The notes beneath the pieces were generated by a model, which worked only from the letters and a program-made list of their open reading frames with translations, was not told where the DNA came from and ran no database searches. Positions 48,978-58,245 of a DNA stretch of 64,000 nt are shown one piece after another (positions within the stretch are counted from its first letter, which is position 1; every line of letters begins with the position of its first letter). Source of the stretch: JANXMY01 sp964251675. GTDB taxonomy: Bacteria; Armatimonadota; Armatimonadia; Armatimonadales; Capsulimonadaceae. A program made the position numbers and the translations under genes. Where the stretch lies: positions 1-64,000 of the forward strand of contig CAXUKS010000018.1 in the NCBI GenBank assembly GCA_964251675.1, read 5' to 3'.

Positions 48978-51900
48978 ATGCCTTTACGCCTGCCTCAATT
49001 TCTCAGCGCCGCTCTTTGCGCTGTTTTGATCGGAGTTTCGCTTGGTCCGGCCAGGGCGGGGTGGCAGTGGCAGACTCCGCCTGTTCTTGTCACTCTCACC
49101 ACACTGCAGCGAAACAACGTCTTTTATGTCGGTCAGCCGGTAGTTTTCTCGCTTCAGGGAGGCGGTGCTGCTGCGTATGAAGTGCGGGATTACTACGGCA
49201 ATATTGTAGACCAGGGATCTGTTGCTTCTCCGCTGACAGTCAACGTGACCGCGCCTGGCTGGTACAAATTGTACCTGCTGGGCAGCACCAGCTTTCCGCA
49301 GTGGGGCAACGCCGTGGGATCGACCACATTTGCAATTTTCCGCGATGATCCGCATTTCCCGCAGCCGCCGCCGTGGAATGTTCTTCCCAGCTCTAGCTTC
49401 AGCACTGTTGGCGGACAGGACAACGTCATGCGGGGCATCATCAGTCTTGGTCCGCAGCGCCACTTCATTGACAGCGTGAGCAACCCGGATCCCACACTGC
49501 GAACCGTCACCGCCGACCTCGGATTAGACCAACAATACTACCTCGCCAACCCGGACCCGGTCCGTCCGCGAGATCTGCTGGTCAACTTCCCTAATGGCGG
49601 CAGCAACATGGGGGGCGTCACCAAAGTGGCGACGCAACTCGGTAGCCAGGTCAGCCACTGGGAATGGCGCAATGAGCCAAACACAGCGTCCAACCGGGGT
49701 GATTTGTATGCTGCTGAGCTGAAGACGTTTGCCCAGACCATCCACAATGTCAACCCGGCGCTGAAAGTGATTGGACCGACGACGGTAAGTATCGGCCCTA
49801 ACTCGCTTGGTTGGATTGAGGCGTTTTTGCAGAGCGGCGGCGGGGATGCCATTGATGCGTTTGGGTTCCATGCATACGACGCCACCAATGGCGACCTGTG
49901 GCTGGCCCGGACTTCTCTGGACAACCTGAACACGCTGCTGGCAAAATACGGCCAGGATAAAAAAGAAAAGTGGCAGACGGAGCAGGGCTTCCCCGCCGCC
50001 CAGTTCGGTGTTTACTCGCCGCGCCATCAGGGGCGTTGGACGATGCTTCAAACCATGGTGTTCGAGCAGTACGGCATTCCCAAAGAACACAACTCGAACT
50101 GGTACGATTGGAGCTGCGGCTTCTGGGATGTCCCCAACTGGTGGATCGATGACGGCGGCGGATTTGGTCCTACCGGCGTTCTGATGCGTGTCTGGTCGGA
50201 GGAATGCTACGGCACGAAGTTTACGAAGGCCTACGATTTCGGCGATCCCGGCAACAAAATGTATTTGGGCAGCTTGTTTCAAGGACCTGGGAAATCGCTG
50301 GCCGCATTCATGAGCGCGGGCGGCACGGATGGTCAGGTCACGCTTAAGGTCAGCAGCGGAGCCAGCCTGCATATCGTCAGTGCCCAGGGCGTTGCTACCG
50401 ATTTGCCTGTCGTGAGCGGACTGGTCACCCTGCCCGTGCCCGAAATCCCGGTCTATGTAGAAATGGCCCCCGGGCAGACTATTCAAGTCGTTCCCGTCAG
50501 TTGGGGACCGAATCTGGCTCTTCAGCAGGGCGTCACGGCGTCCGCTTCTGGCGCGACGACCCATCCGACCGACTCAAAGGATACTAACAACATCACCAGG
50601 CTGTTCAACGCGAAGATGGAAAACTGGTATTACGATTTCACCAGCAACAGCCGCCCCTGGTCGAGCAACACGGATTTATCTGCGGGTCCGGCCTGGGTGG
50701 AAATGGACCTTCCGGTCCCCACGCTGATTAATCGCGTCGTGATTTATTGCCCGGTTCCCTATTCATCCGACAGTTCACTGCTGGATTATGAAATGCAATA
50801 CGACAACAACGGTCAGTGGGTGACACTCAGCCATACCACGGAGCCGACCAAGACATTTGCGTTTTATACCAGAGCCAATCGCTGCACGGTGGACAGCTAT
50901 TACAGTGACCGCAATATCTTTACCAATGAGTTCCCCGCCGTCAAGACCGGCAAAATTCGCCTCCTGGTACACGACTGCACCTGGGGCAGTGCTGCCACAC
51001 AGGGAGCCGCAAGCGCGGGCAACGGGGGCGGGCCTCATCAGATCAATATCCGCGAGATTGAAGTCTATTCGCCTCTGTACAATGCCGCCAAGACGGCGAC
51101 GCTTCAGGGGAAAATTACCGACCGTGCGGGCCGGGGCATCCCCGGTGTCACGGTCAGCCTCAGCGGCTCCCAGACAAAGACAACAACATCTCTGGTCAGC
51201 GGCGCTTACGGTTTTTCCGGCCTGACTGAAGGCGGCACGTACACCGTCTCGCCGACGCAGAACAATTATTCGTTCAGTGCCCGCACCCGCACGTTTAGTC
51301 ATCTCGTCGGCAGCCAAAGCAGCAACTTTACGGCAACTGCCCTTCCGGCAGGTTCCGGCACCGGGCTGTTGGCTGAGTACTTCAAGGATGATTATGATGA
51401 AGCTCATGCATTCCTACCTGCCTACTACCGGCTATCCCGTATCGAGCCAACCGTGAACCGGGCAAACTGGTCCGTCACCCCAGACCTGCAAATCCTGTTT
51501 GCCGCACGCTGGACCGGCCTGATTGAGCCGAAGTACACAGAGCGGTACACATTTAGTTTGGATGCTGACGACGGCGTGCGGCTGTGGATCAATGGCAAGC
51601 TGCTGATCGACCACTGGGTACGCAATGCCGGCCGCACCGATACCGCCTCCATCAATCTTGTGGCCGGCCAGCGGGGGGACATCCGCGTGGAGTATTTTCA
51701 GCTTCATGGTGGCTCAAGCTGCCGCCTGTCCTGGTCGAGCGCCCATCAGCCCATGCAGATCGTCCCGCAAAGCTGCCTGTATCCTGCCGTGGTGAACCTG
51801 CCGCCGATTGTCAGCTTGGACACCGCCCAAAGTGCGATTGCCTCGGCCAGTACGACCTCGGTTCTGCTGTCTGCGACCACGAAGGACCCAGACGGTACGA

Positions 51901-52208
51901 TTGCCAAAGTGGTATTCACGGCTAACGGCACGGACATCGGAACCAGCGCGTCCAGCTCGTTCCAGTATCAGTGGACGCCCCCCCGGAATGGCAGATATGT
52001 TGTCACAGCCACAGCCTATGACAACGTTGGCGCGGCCACTGTTTCCGACCCGGTGACGCTGACGTTTGGACCGCAGGTTCTGGTGCGTGGCATGCTTCAA
52101 ATCAAGCGCAAGCACCCGGCGGTTAAAGCAAAAAAGAAACCGGCGGCCAGAAAACCGGCGGCGAAGAAACCGATGGTCAAGAAACCGGCGGCTCAAAAGC
52201 CGTATTAG
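48978..52208 (+). CDS. Secreted modular protein: GH-like, PA14 and Ig-like domains
   Basis: This 1076-residue protein has a signal peptide ending near PARAG. A TIM-barrel glycoside-hydrolase-like domain (about residues 100-460) has candidate acid/base Glu233 (WEWRNEPN) and nucleophile Glu335 (WQTEQGF), the clan GH-A layout. Then come an F5/8C-like discoidin module (about 510-700), a carboxypeptidase-regulatory-like module (about 705-790), a PA14 module (about 800-935; RYTFSLDADDGVRLWINGKLLIDHW), an Ig-like domain and a Lys/Ala/Pro tail (PAAKKPMVKKPAAQKP). It may degrade or bind the surface polysaccharide made by the locus. AAGGA supports the ATG at 48978. Exact GH family not assigned. Confidence 0.85.
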   Translation: MPLRLPQFLSAALCAVLIGVSLGPARAGWQWQTPPVLVTLTTLQRNNVFYVGQPVVFSLQGGGAAAYEVRDYYGNIVDQGSVASPLTVNVTAPGWYKLYLLGSTSFPQWGNAVGSTTFAIFRDDPHFPQPPPWNVLPSSSFSTVGGQDNVMRGIISLGPQRHFIDSVSNPDPTLRTVTADLGLDQQYYLANPDPVRPRDLLVNFPNGGSNMGGVTKVATQLGSQVSHWEWRNEPNTASNRGDLYAAELKTFAQTIHNVNPALKVIGPTTVSIGPNSLGWIEAFLQSGGGDAIDAFGFHAYDATNGDLWLARTSLDNLNTLLAKYGQDKKEKWQTEQGFPAAQFGVYSPRHQGRWTMLQTMVFEQYGIPKEHNSNWYDWSCGFWDVPNWWIDDGGGFGPTGVLMRVWSEECYGTKFTKAYDFGDPGNKMYLGSLFQGPGKSLAAFMSAGGTDGQVTLKVSSGASLHIVSAQGVATDLPVVSGLVTLPVPEIPVYVEMAPGQTIQVVPVSWGPNLALQQGVTASASGATTHPTDSKDTNNITRLFNAKMENWYYDFTSNSRPWSSNTDLSAGPAWVEMDLPVPTLINRVVIYCPVPYSSDSSLLDYEMQYDNNGQWVTLSHTTEPTKTFAFYTRANRCTVDSYYSDRNIFTNEFPAVKTGKIRLLVHDCTWGSAATQGAASAGNGGGPHQINIREIEVYSPLYNAAKTATLQGKITDRAGRGIPGVTVSLSGSQTKTTTSLVSGAYGFSGLTEGGTYTVSPTQNNYSFSARTRTFSHLVGSQSSNFTATALPAGSGTGLLAEYFKDDYDEAHAFLPAYYRLSRIEPTVNRANWSVTPDLQILFAARWTGLIEPKYTERYTFSLDADDGVRLWINGKLLIDHWVRNAGRTDTASINLVAGQRGDIRVEYFQLHGGSSCRLSWSSAHQPMQIVPQSCLYPAVVNLPPIVSLDTAQSAIASASTTSVLLSATTKDPDGTIAKVVFTANGTDIGTSASSSFQYQWTPPRNGRYVVTATAYDNVGAATVSDPVTLTFGPQVLVRGMLQIKRKHPAVKAKKKPAARKPAAKKPMVKKPAAQKPY

Positions 52209-52222
52209 GAACACAAGAAAAC

Positions 52223-52258
52223 GGGGCTGCCTCTTTTAGAGAGGCAGCCCCATTTTTT
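52223..52258 (+). terminator. Terminator of the GH gene
   Basis: A perfect 12-bp stem (52223-52234 with 52240-52251), 5-nt loop and ATTTTTT lie 14 nt after the stop. Confidence 0.94.
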
Positions 52259-52268
52259 ATGTCTTCAT

Positions 52269-53477
52269 TCAGACGAGACGGTTTAGACACGCGGCAATCA
52301 CATCCTCCACAGCATCCAGCCGGGCGTCCCAGCTATGACGACCCGCTTCCGCCTGCCGCGCTCGGCCCACAGAAGGGTCTTCTGTCAGAGCGGCTTGAGA
52401 CAGGCTGAGAAACTCGGCGGCATTGGCGGCAATGCCGACATACTGGGGGTAGTCCCGGAAGCCTGCGACATTGGTGGAGACAATCGGCTTGCCCGCCGCC
52501 AGATATTCCCAGAGTTTAATCGGATTTAGGCTCTCCGTGAACGGCGTCACCCGGTGCGGCGTAATACACACATCAAACGCCCGCATATAATCCGGGAGCC
52601 GCTGATAGGGCTGCGGACCGAGCAGGACCACATTCGGAACCTGGCCCAGACGGTTTCTATCTTCCGATGTCAGATGATTGGGGCCAATCAGCACCACGGT
52701 TCCAGCAGTCAGTCCGCGTGCGAGCTGCTCCACGAGAGGCACATCTACCCGGTCCGGGTGCAGTGTCCCAGTATAGCCGAAGACCGGACGCGGCCAGGAT
52801 GCGGCCACAGTGGGCAGCGGCAGGCTTCTGTCTAAGACAGAGGCGTAGTGTTCGGCTTCCACGCCGTTGGGAATCAGCGCCAGACGGCTTGCCATGCCCT
52901 GCTTCATCTCATACAGCTTTTCAGAGCAGACAATGACGGCATCGGCACAGGCACAGAGCGCGGCATCCTGCGCCCGAATGAGGTCCACAAGCCAGGAAGC
53001 CTGCGTCAGGCTGATCCAGTCGTCGGTGATGTCGTAAATTACGGCACTCTCACCCATCTTCCCCACCAGATGAACCGCCGAATGTGGGTTCAGCCACAGC
53101 AACGGCGATTGCAGGCCCAGACGCTGCGCCGCACCGCGCACATGAGAGCGCATCAGCACCTCGTTCAGACGCCGCCCGGCACTCAGCGTGTTCGGCAGCA
53201 GCTTGGGCGGGACTGTCACCGTGATATTGGGCAGGCCCGGCGGCGACCAGTCCGCCGGACGGCGCATCTCAGAAAAACGCCCTCGCCGCGCCAGACCCGA
53301 CAGGTCACGCGGCAGCCCGACAAACAGAAGTTGGGCATCCGGGTGACGCCGCGCATAGGCCGCGCACAGGAACTGGTTGCGCCGCCATACATCGTCCCAA
53401 TTTTCCAGGGAGACGAAAATCAGGTCCAAAACATTGATTTCTTTCTTTGCTGTCTGTCTTGTCACGGCATTATCCAT
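52269..53477 (-). CDS. GT4-like glycosyltransferase (TuaH-type)
   Basis: This is a 402-residue protein. LIFVSLENWDDVWRRNQFLCAAYARRHP and LWLNPHSAVHLVGKMGESAVIYDITDDWISLTQASWL resemble the GT-B TuaH/WcaI type. The donor site is FGYTGTLHPDRVDVPLVEQLARGL, VVLIGP, LPDYMRAFDVCITPHRVTPFTESLNPIKLWEYLAAGKPIVSTNVAGFRDYP. The ATG overlaps the upstream GT2 stop by 8 nt. It is the last gene of the minus-strand operon before the GH gene. Confidence 0.87.
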   Translation of the reverse strand: MDNAVTRQTAKKEINVLDLIFVSLENWDDVWRRNQFLCAAYARRHPDAQLLFVGLPRDLSGLARRGRFSEMRRPADWSPPGLPNITVTVPPKLLPNTLSAGRRLNEVLMRSHVRGAAQRLGLQSPLLWLNPHSAVHLVGKMGESAVIYDITDDWISLTQASWLVDLIRAQDAALCACADAVIVCSEKLYEMKQGMASRLALIPNGVEAEHYASVLDRSLPLPTVAASWPRPVFGYTGTLHPDRVDVPLVEQLARGLTAGTVVLIGPNHLTSEDRNRLGQVPNVVLLGPQPYQRLPDYMRAFDVCITPHRVTPFTESLNPIKLWEYLAAGKPIVSTNVAGFRDYPQYVGIAANAAEFLSLSQAALTEDPSVGRARQAEAGRHSWDARLDAVEDVIAACLNRLV

Positions 53478-54426
53478 TTGCGCTCGGGTAGCCGCGCAGA
53501 CGAAACAGCAAATGACCGACCGCGTGGGCGGCGTAAATCAGGTAGCGCTTGACATTTTTCTGTGCGTAGCTTTCGAGCATCAGTGCTCGCTTTTCTTGAT
53601 ATTTGTAAAGTTGCCAGGCTTTATAAGCGCGTTTTAGCAGATACTGCTGCTGGGGCGTGTTTTTAGGCGAAAAAAATAATTCACGTTTAGCGCGATGCCC
53701 TAACGCATGCATCGCCTTTGAATTAGCAGTTGCGCTGTGGCTGTACCTCCGATAGTCTACAAGAACATGATCGATAAAAAACAGGTCGCCAATCTGTGCC
53801 AAACGATTGAAAAAGTCCCAGTCCTCGCCACCGGCTCGGCGATAAGAAATGTCAAAACCGTCTATTTCATCGAAGTATTGACGGCGTATTAGTGCTACAC
53901 CAGGCGGAGCTAAAAGGAAGCAGTTTGCAAGAATTGCAAGGTTGGTTGGGTAATCGAGAGGCATTACCACAATTTCTTTGCCATCAAAACCCAACCTTGA
54001 GCGGCAGTAGGATGCAAATTCACCTGGACTAACAGGTTTATTATGTTCGTCAATCTGATCAGCCAGCCCATGACTGCCAATAAACTCAGGATAGGCAATC
54101 AAAGATGCAAGAAGTTTTTCTAGCGCGTCTGGATGGAACAGATCATCGCTGTCAGAAAAATTGATGTACTCTGCTTCAGGAGAGCAGTGCTGTGCTCCAA
54201 AGTTTCTTGCAACGGCTGGCCCAGCGTTCGACTGCGTCAATGCACGAAACCGCTTGTCCCGTACTGTGTACTGCTTGGCTATATTGAAAGTGTTGTCTGA
54301 AGACCCATCATCCACAACAACACATTCCCATTGTTGAAATGTTTGATTCAAAACACTCTCAAGCGTAAGGGGCAAAAACTTTTCAGCATTATAAGCAGCA
54401 ATAACGATACTGATCAGTGGCGTCAT
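53470..54426 (-). CDS. GT2-family glycosyltransferase (paralogue of 45911-46864)
   Basis: This is a 318-residue GT-A enzyme with PLISIVIAAYNAEKFLPLTLESVLNQT, VVDDGSSDNTFNIAKQY, NFSDSDDLFHPDALEKL and RRAGGEDWDFFNRLAQIGDLFFIDHVLVDYRRYSHS. It aligns across its length with the 45911 gene, including the C-terminal HLLFRLRGYPS region. The base composition is visibly lower in GC than its neighbours, suggesting a different origin. Its ATG overlaps the next stop (ATGA). Confidence 0.9.
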   Translation of the reverse strand: MTPLISIVIAAYNAEKFLPLTLESVLNQTFQQWECVVVDDGSSDNTFNIAKQYTVRDKRFRALTQSNAGPAVARNFGAQHCSPEAEYINFSDSDDLFHPDALEKLLASLIAYPEFIGSHGLADQIDEHNKPVSPGEFASYCRSRLGFDGKEIVVMPLDYPTNLAILANCFLLAPPGVALIRRQYFDEIDGFDISYRRAGGEDWDFFNRLAQIGDLFFIDHVLVDYRRYSHSATANSKAMHALGHRAKRELFFSPKNTPQQQYLLKRAYKAWQLYKYQEKRALMLESYAQKNVKRYLIYAAHAVGHLLFRLRGYPSANG

Positions 54427-55595
54427 AGTTGTTTCTCGTGACCGCCTCGCGTGACGGTTTCATATATCTCGAAATACTGATCCGCGATGCGCGGCCAGGT
54501 GAACTCGGCAACCACCCGCGCCCGGCCCGTGTCTCCCAGCATCCGCGCTTTGTTTGGGTCCGCCAGCAGCAATTCCAGTGCCTGCGCCAGCGCGGCGGCG
54601 TCTTCCCCCGGAACCAGCAGGCCCGTCACGCCGTCCAGCACAATCTCCGGCACGCCGCCGACCCGTGAGGCGATCACGGGCTTGGCACAGGCCATCGCTT
54701 CCAGGTTGACAATCCCCTGCGGCTCGTGCCGCGACGGCAGAATAAACATCTCGCAGCCCCGGAACAGCGACACCGCCGTGGGCCGGTCCGCAAAGCCAAT
54801 CAAATGCACCCGGTGCGTCAGCCCCAACTCCCCCACCCGCTTTTGCAGCGCGTCCCGCTCCGCGCCGTCCCCGGCAATCAAAAGGTCCGGGGCATCAGCG
54901 AGGCGGGCCGACAGCCGCGCATAGGCGTCAATTAATACATCGAAGCCCTTTTGCGGCACAACGCGCCCGATAGCAAACAAATAGGGGCGCGGGTGGGCGT
55001 AAGCCGTCTGCCCGGCATCAAACTCATCCAGCGCGATGCCATTATAGACCGGCTTGCTTTTCCCGGATAATGGGGAGTGGGCAAACTGCCGGGCATCGTC
55101 GAGCGTCTGCTCCGAGCAGGCCGTCACGTAATCCGCCCGCATGAGAAGCCGTCTCAGCGTCCAGTTCGCGGTGACACTTTTCTGGTACAGCTTGCCCGCG
55201 TCCATTGTCCGTTCGCCCTGCGTCGTCACCACCAGCGGAAGTTTGGTCAAGCGGGCAGCCCAGAGCGCATAAAAGCCGTTGGGGCCGACACACTGCACAT
55301 GGATTAAATCTACTTTGCGCTCTTTCAGAAGCCGAAGCACTCCGGCCATATCTTTCGGGAACTGCCTGGCAAACTGCGCCATGCCCGATGCCGAGCCGCG
55401 TGGCAGCTCAAAGGGAAACCGCCGAACGCTCACTCCCTGAATAGTTTCCTCTGCGGGTAGCGTGGCCGGGTAGCGCGACGTGACAATCGTGACCTGATGG
55501 CCACGCCGTTCGTATTCCAGCGCTAGATTGCGGCAGGCTTCTTCGACGCCGCCGAAGTTCGGATAAAACGCACTGGCAAAAATGGCGATATTCAT
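54423..55595 (-). CDS. GT4-family glycosyltransferase
   Basis: This is a 390-residue GT-B enzyme with NIAIFASAFYPNFGGVEEACRNLALEYERRGHQVTIVTSRYP at the N-terminus, KPVYNGIALDEFD, YLFAIGRVVPQKGFDVLIDAYARL, HLIGFADRPTAVSLFRGCEMFILPSRHEPQGIVNLEAMACAKPVIASRVGGVPEIV (E-x7-E) and LLVPGEDAAALAQAL. Both ends overlap neighbouring genes by ATGA. Confidence 0.93.
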   Translation of the reverse strand: MNIAIFASAFYPNFGGVEEACRNLALEYERRGHQVTIVTSRYPATLPAEETIQGVSVRRFPFELPRGSASGMAQFARQFPKDMAGVLRLLKERKVDLIHVQCVGPNGFYALWAARLTKLPLVVTTQGERTMDAGKLYQKSVTANWTLRRLLMRADYVTACSEQTLDDARQFAHSPLSGKSKPVYNGIALDEFDAGQTAYAHPRPYLFAIGRVVPQKGFDVLIDAYARLSARLADAPDLLIAGDGAERDALQKRVGELGLTHRVHLIGFADRPTAVSLFRGCEMFILPSRHEPQGIVNLEAMACAKPVIASRVGGVPEIVLDGVTGLLVPGEDAAALAQALELLLADPNKARMLGDTGRARVVAEFTWPRIADQYFEIYETVTRGGHEKQL

Positions 55596-56608
55596 ACTGG
55601 CTCCTGCTTTGAAACCCGTGCTTTCAGCAGCCGAGCCTTGTGCTTGAAATGGTTAATTTTGAGATCAAGACCGCAGCGGTGATACTGCCTGCTTAGAAGC
55701 GGACTGTAAGAAATAGGGCGTGCGCCCGAGCGCAGAAGCTCTTCGCACTTTTCCATGATCTGATGAAAAATCACGTCCGGAGCAAACCACTCGGCGTAGA
55801 CTTGCAGGGCGTTTTGAGACATCTGCGGAAAGCCGGTTTCCCGCGCTTCCAGCAGGGCCGGGATTTGTTTGACATCCCCTTCCCGAACCCGCAGACTGCA
55901 TCCGTCCCAGTCGGGTCCTTCCGGCTCGGTCCATTCGTCGCTGATAATCACCGGGACGCGGCCCGCCCGCAGCGTCTCAAAAATCCGAAATGAAGACGCC
56001 CCCATGCCACGCGGACACAGAATAAACTTGGAACGGCCCATGACGTCAGCAAAGAGCTGTCGGCGCTGTGCGATTTCTTGTGCTTCTTCCTCGGTGTTCT
56101 CGCCGGTAAAGTCGTAGATTTTGACACGCGACGTGTCTTCAATCAAGCTGCGTGGGTGTGTCAGCTCCAGAACCTGCCGTCGTACCCGGTGGTTGTCGGC
56201 CCCCATGAAGCTAAACAGGAGGTCCGGCGGCGCGGCTCCCGCCAGCGCCTCGGCGGTCAGCGGCGTGCCGAAGTCCCGATAATAGCTGTACGCCCGCTGC
56301 CGCCGGGGATCATAGACGGAGGCCAGAACGCTTGGATAGATACCCGGCAGCGCACACCAGCTTAGATCCCGCTCATCGTAAATATACGTCTTCTCCGGGT
56401 GCTTTGACACAAAGGAGTGCGCCCGAATAGCATCCAGCGTCCAGCGATGCGGAAGCTGCGGGTCCACAAACAAGATCAAGTCAGCGGCTTCCGGGTCAGT
56501 CGTGACGCCGTGAACTCCGTGCTTGTCCCGTGCTGCCAGTTCTGTAAACAGCGCAATATAAGACCACTCCACCGGAAACTTGTCTGTGGCCGCAAAACAA
56601 ACGTTCAT
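55592..56608 (-). CDS. Exostosin-family (GT47-like) protein
   Basis: This is a 338-residue protein of the exostosin family, typically a GT-B glycosyltransferase. It has MNVCFAATDKFPVEWSYIALF, KTYIYDERDLSWCALPGIYPS, and the diagnostic FILCPRGMGASSFRIFETLRAGRVPVIISDEWTEPEGPDW with ENALQ-like C-terminal helices. An identical copy of its first 52 codons persists as a remnant at 58071-58228. It is the product of, or donor for, the segmental duplication described in the findings. Confidence 0.87.
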   Translation of the reverse strand: MNVCFAATDKFPVEWSYIALFTELAARDKHGVHGVTTDPEAADLILFVDPQLPHRWTLDAIRAHSFVSKHPEKTYIYDERDLSWCALPGIYPSVLASVYDPRRQRAYSYYRDFGTPLTAEALAGAAPPDLLFSFMGADNHRVRRQVLELTHPRSLIEDTSRVKIYDFTGENTEEEAQEIAQRRQLFADVMGRSKFILCPRGMGASSFRIFETLRAGRVPVIISDEWTEPEGPDWDGCSLRVREGDVKQIPALLEARETGFPQMSQNALQVYAEWFAPDVIFHQIMEKCEELLRSGARPISYSPLLSRQYHRCGLDLKINHFKHKARLLKARVSKQEPV

Positions 56609-56725
56609 ACCTATTCCTGAAATACTACTAGTCTAACCTGGTAGAACTGTTAGGCTGATTCTGGCCGACTTTGCTTCTAAAATGCGGCTGATAAGATTTA
56701 TTTATCCTAACAGGTTAAACCACTA

Positions 56726-57925
56726 CTATGGGACTGCCGCATCTTGGATGGGTTCCTCCTGCGAGGCGCTGACTATTGACCGCCCATTTTTGGAGGGCTT
56801 GGACAAAAACGGTTTTTCGGCCAGCAAAAAAAACAGATACGAAATGCCCAGTGTCACGGCAAAACCAACAGTCAGCAGCAGAAAAAACTCGGTCAGACCA
56901 GTGACGTGCAGTGCCTTCTTGCAAAACTCGCTCAGGTAATAGCCCGTCGGCCAGTGCAGCAAAAAGAGGCTGTAAGAGACATAGCCCAGCCACGTCATGA
57001 ACCGATTTTCAAACAGTGCCCGCAACGGAGTTGTGCTAATGCACAGGGCAATCGCCAGCCCGGAGAACGCCACGCCCAGGAGCAAACTTCGCAGCCAGCT
57101 TAGGTCCGGGGTCGTCGCGCAGGTCACACTGAACAGTGCTACAGCACCCAGCGCCACTGTTGTTCCCCAGGCGGCACTTCGCTCCCGGCCTGCCTGCCGG
57201 TAATTTACGACCAGCTTGGCCGCTCCCATTCCCAGCGCAAACTGCATCCAGCGGCCCAGAAAAAATGCCGCTGCCAGAAACTGTTCGTGTTCATCCATCG
57301 ATGCTGTCATGACCGAGGCGATTATCCGATAGACAATAGAAACAGCAATCATTCCCCCAAGTACCCAAAGGCCAAAGCGGCGGTATCCCCAGATGACCAG
57401 AGGAAACATCAGATAAAACTGTGCTTCCAGGCCCATTGACCACAACGCACCGTTGATGTGTCCGAACGTGCTTAAAAAGAGCGTATGAGCAAACAGCAGG
57501 AATGCCAAATAAACGCCGGGAGCTTCCAGCGGCGGCCAGTTGGCGGGCTGATTCAGCAGCTGATATAAAATGACCAGCACGTATGGCAGGCCGATAGAGT
57601 ACAAAATTGCCGCATAATAGGGCAGCGCGATGCGGCGCACACGCCGTTTGTAAAATTCCTGCCAGTGCCACTTTTGCAGGGCTTTTTCTGTTTTACAGAC
57701 GGGCAGAAACAGGCAGAAACCGCTCAGGACCATAAATAAATCAACGCCAGTCGGAAACTGCGTGAAGACACGGAACACGTCAACCTGATGCCCAAACAGT
57801 GGCACGACCAGAGCTGGATTGTGCGCGAACATATACATATGGCAGCCGTATACCATCAGCATTGCCATAGCACGCAATCCATCTACCGAAGGGATGCGCC
57901 AATTATTTTGGGCGGATTGATTCAT
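56726..57925 (-). CDS. Acyltransferase family 3 (OafA-like) membrane protein, copy A
   Basis: This is a 399-residue polytopic membrane acyltransferase with about ten helices. It has IPSVDGLRAMAMLMVYGCHMYMF (catalytic-region His), FMVLSGFCLFLPV, FYKRRVRRIALPYY, ALWSMGLEAQFYLMFPLVIWG and WLGYVSYSLFLLHWPTGYYL. It would O-acylate a sugar in the glycan. Copy B lies at 58246-59451, and the two share a 340-bp identical tract. The ATG at 57925 follows the remnant GT2 stop by 4 nt. The 117-bp gap to the exostosin gene contains no clear signal. Confidence 0.92.
   Translation of the reverse strand: MNQSAQNNWRIPSVDGLRAMAMLMVYGCHMYMFAHNPALVVPLFGHQVDVFRVFTQFPTGVDLFMVLSGFCLFLPVCKTEKALQKWHWQEFYKRRVRRIALPYYAAILYSIGLPYVLVILYQLLNQPANWPPLEAPGVYLAFLLFAHTLFLSTFGHINGALWSMGLEAQFYLMFPLVIWGYRRFGLWVLGGMIAVSIVYRIIASVMTASMDEHEQFLAAAFFLGRWMQFALGMGAAKLVVNYRQAGRERSAAWGTTVALGAVALFSVTCATTPDLSWLRSLLLGVAFSGLAIALCISTTPLRALFENRFMTWLGYVSYSLFLLHWPTGYYLSEFCKKALHVTGLTEFFLLLTVGFAVTLGISYLFFLLAEKPFLSKPSKNGRSIVSASQEEPIQDAAVP
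57375..57714. repeat. 340-bp tract identical to 58895-59234
   Basis: Every base from 57375 to 57714 equals 58895-59234 (constant offset 1520), whereas sequence on both sides differs at roughly one base in ten. It lies inside the coding regions of acyltransferase copies A and B. Confidence 0.95.
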
Positions 57926-57929
57926 GACA

Positions 57930-58070
57930 TCACGAAACCTTTTCGGTGTCCACGGTACGGGGCAGGCCGTCAATGTTTACCATGATGCGGCGGAAGGCTT
58001 CGCGGTCAGAGATGCGCCGCAGCGGCTTTTCGGCGGCGCGGCGGGCCTGCATTTGAGGCAGACGCCGGGC
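57930..58070 (-). pseudogene. Remnant: 3' end of a second GT2 glycosyltransferase gene
   Basis: The minus strand encodes RLPQMQARRAAEKPLRRISDR.. and EAFRRIMVNIDGLP before a TGA at 57932, closely matching the C-terminus of the GT2 protein at 60632-61591 (RLPQMRARRAAEKP, EAFRRMMVNIDGLP). DNA identity to 60660-60771 is about 90% or more. The rest of the gene is missing. It is fused at a GCGG microhomology (58069-58072) to the exostosin remnant and is out of frame with it. Confidence 0.85.
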
Positions 58071-58228
58071 GGAAGCTGCGGGTCCACAAACAAGATCAAG
58101 TCAGCGGCTTCCGGGTCAGTCGTGACGCCGTGAACTCCGTGCTTGTCCCGTGCTGCCAGTTCTGTAAACAGCGCAATATAAGACCACTCCACCGGAAACT
58201 TGTCTGTGGCCGCAAAACAAACGTTCAT
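58071..58228 (-). pseudogene. Remnant: 5' end of a second exostosin gene
   Basis: From 58069 to 58230 the sequence is identical to 56449-56610, including the ATG, so it encodes the first 52 residues of the exostosin-family protein. It then runs out of frame into the GT2 remnant and stops at 57977. Start codon and upstream bases are intact, so a chimeric 83-residue peptide could still be made, but no function is expected. Confidence 0.88.
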
Positions 58229-58245
58229 ACATGTCCTTGAAATTG

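Noticed and set aside
57977..58228. 83-residue intact gene
   Set aside because: It is the frame created by the exostosin/GT2 junction; only the first 52 residues match a real protein.
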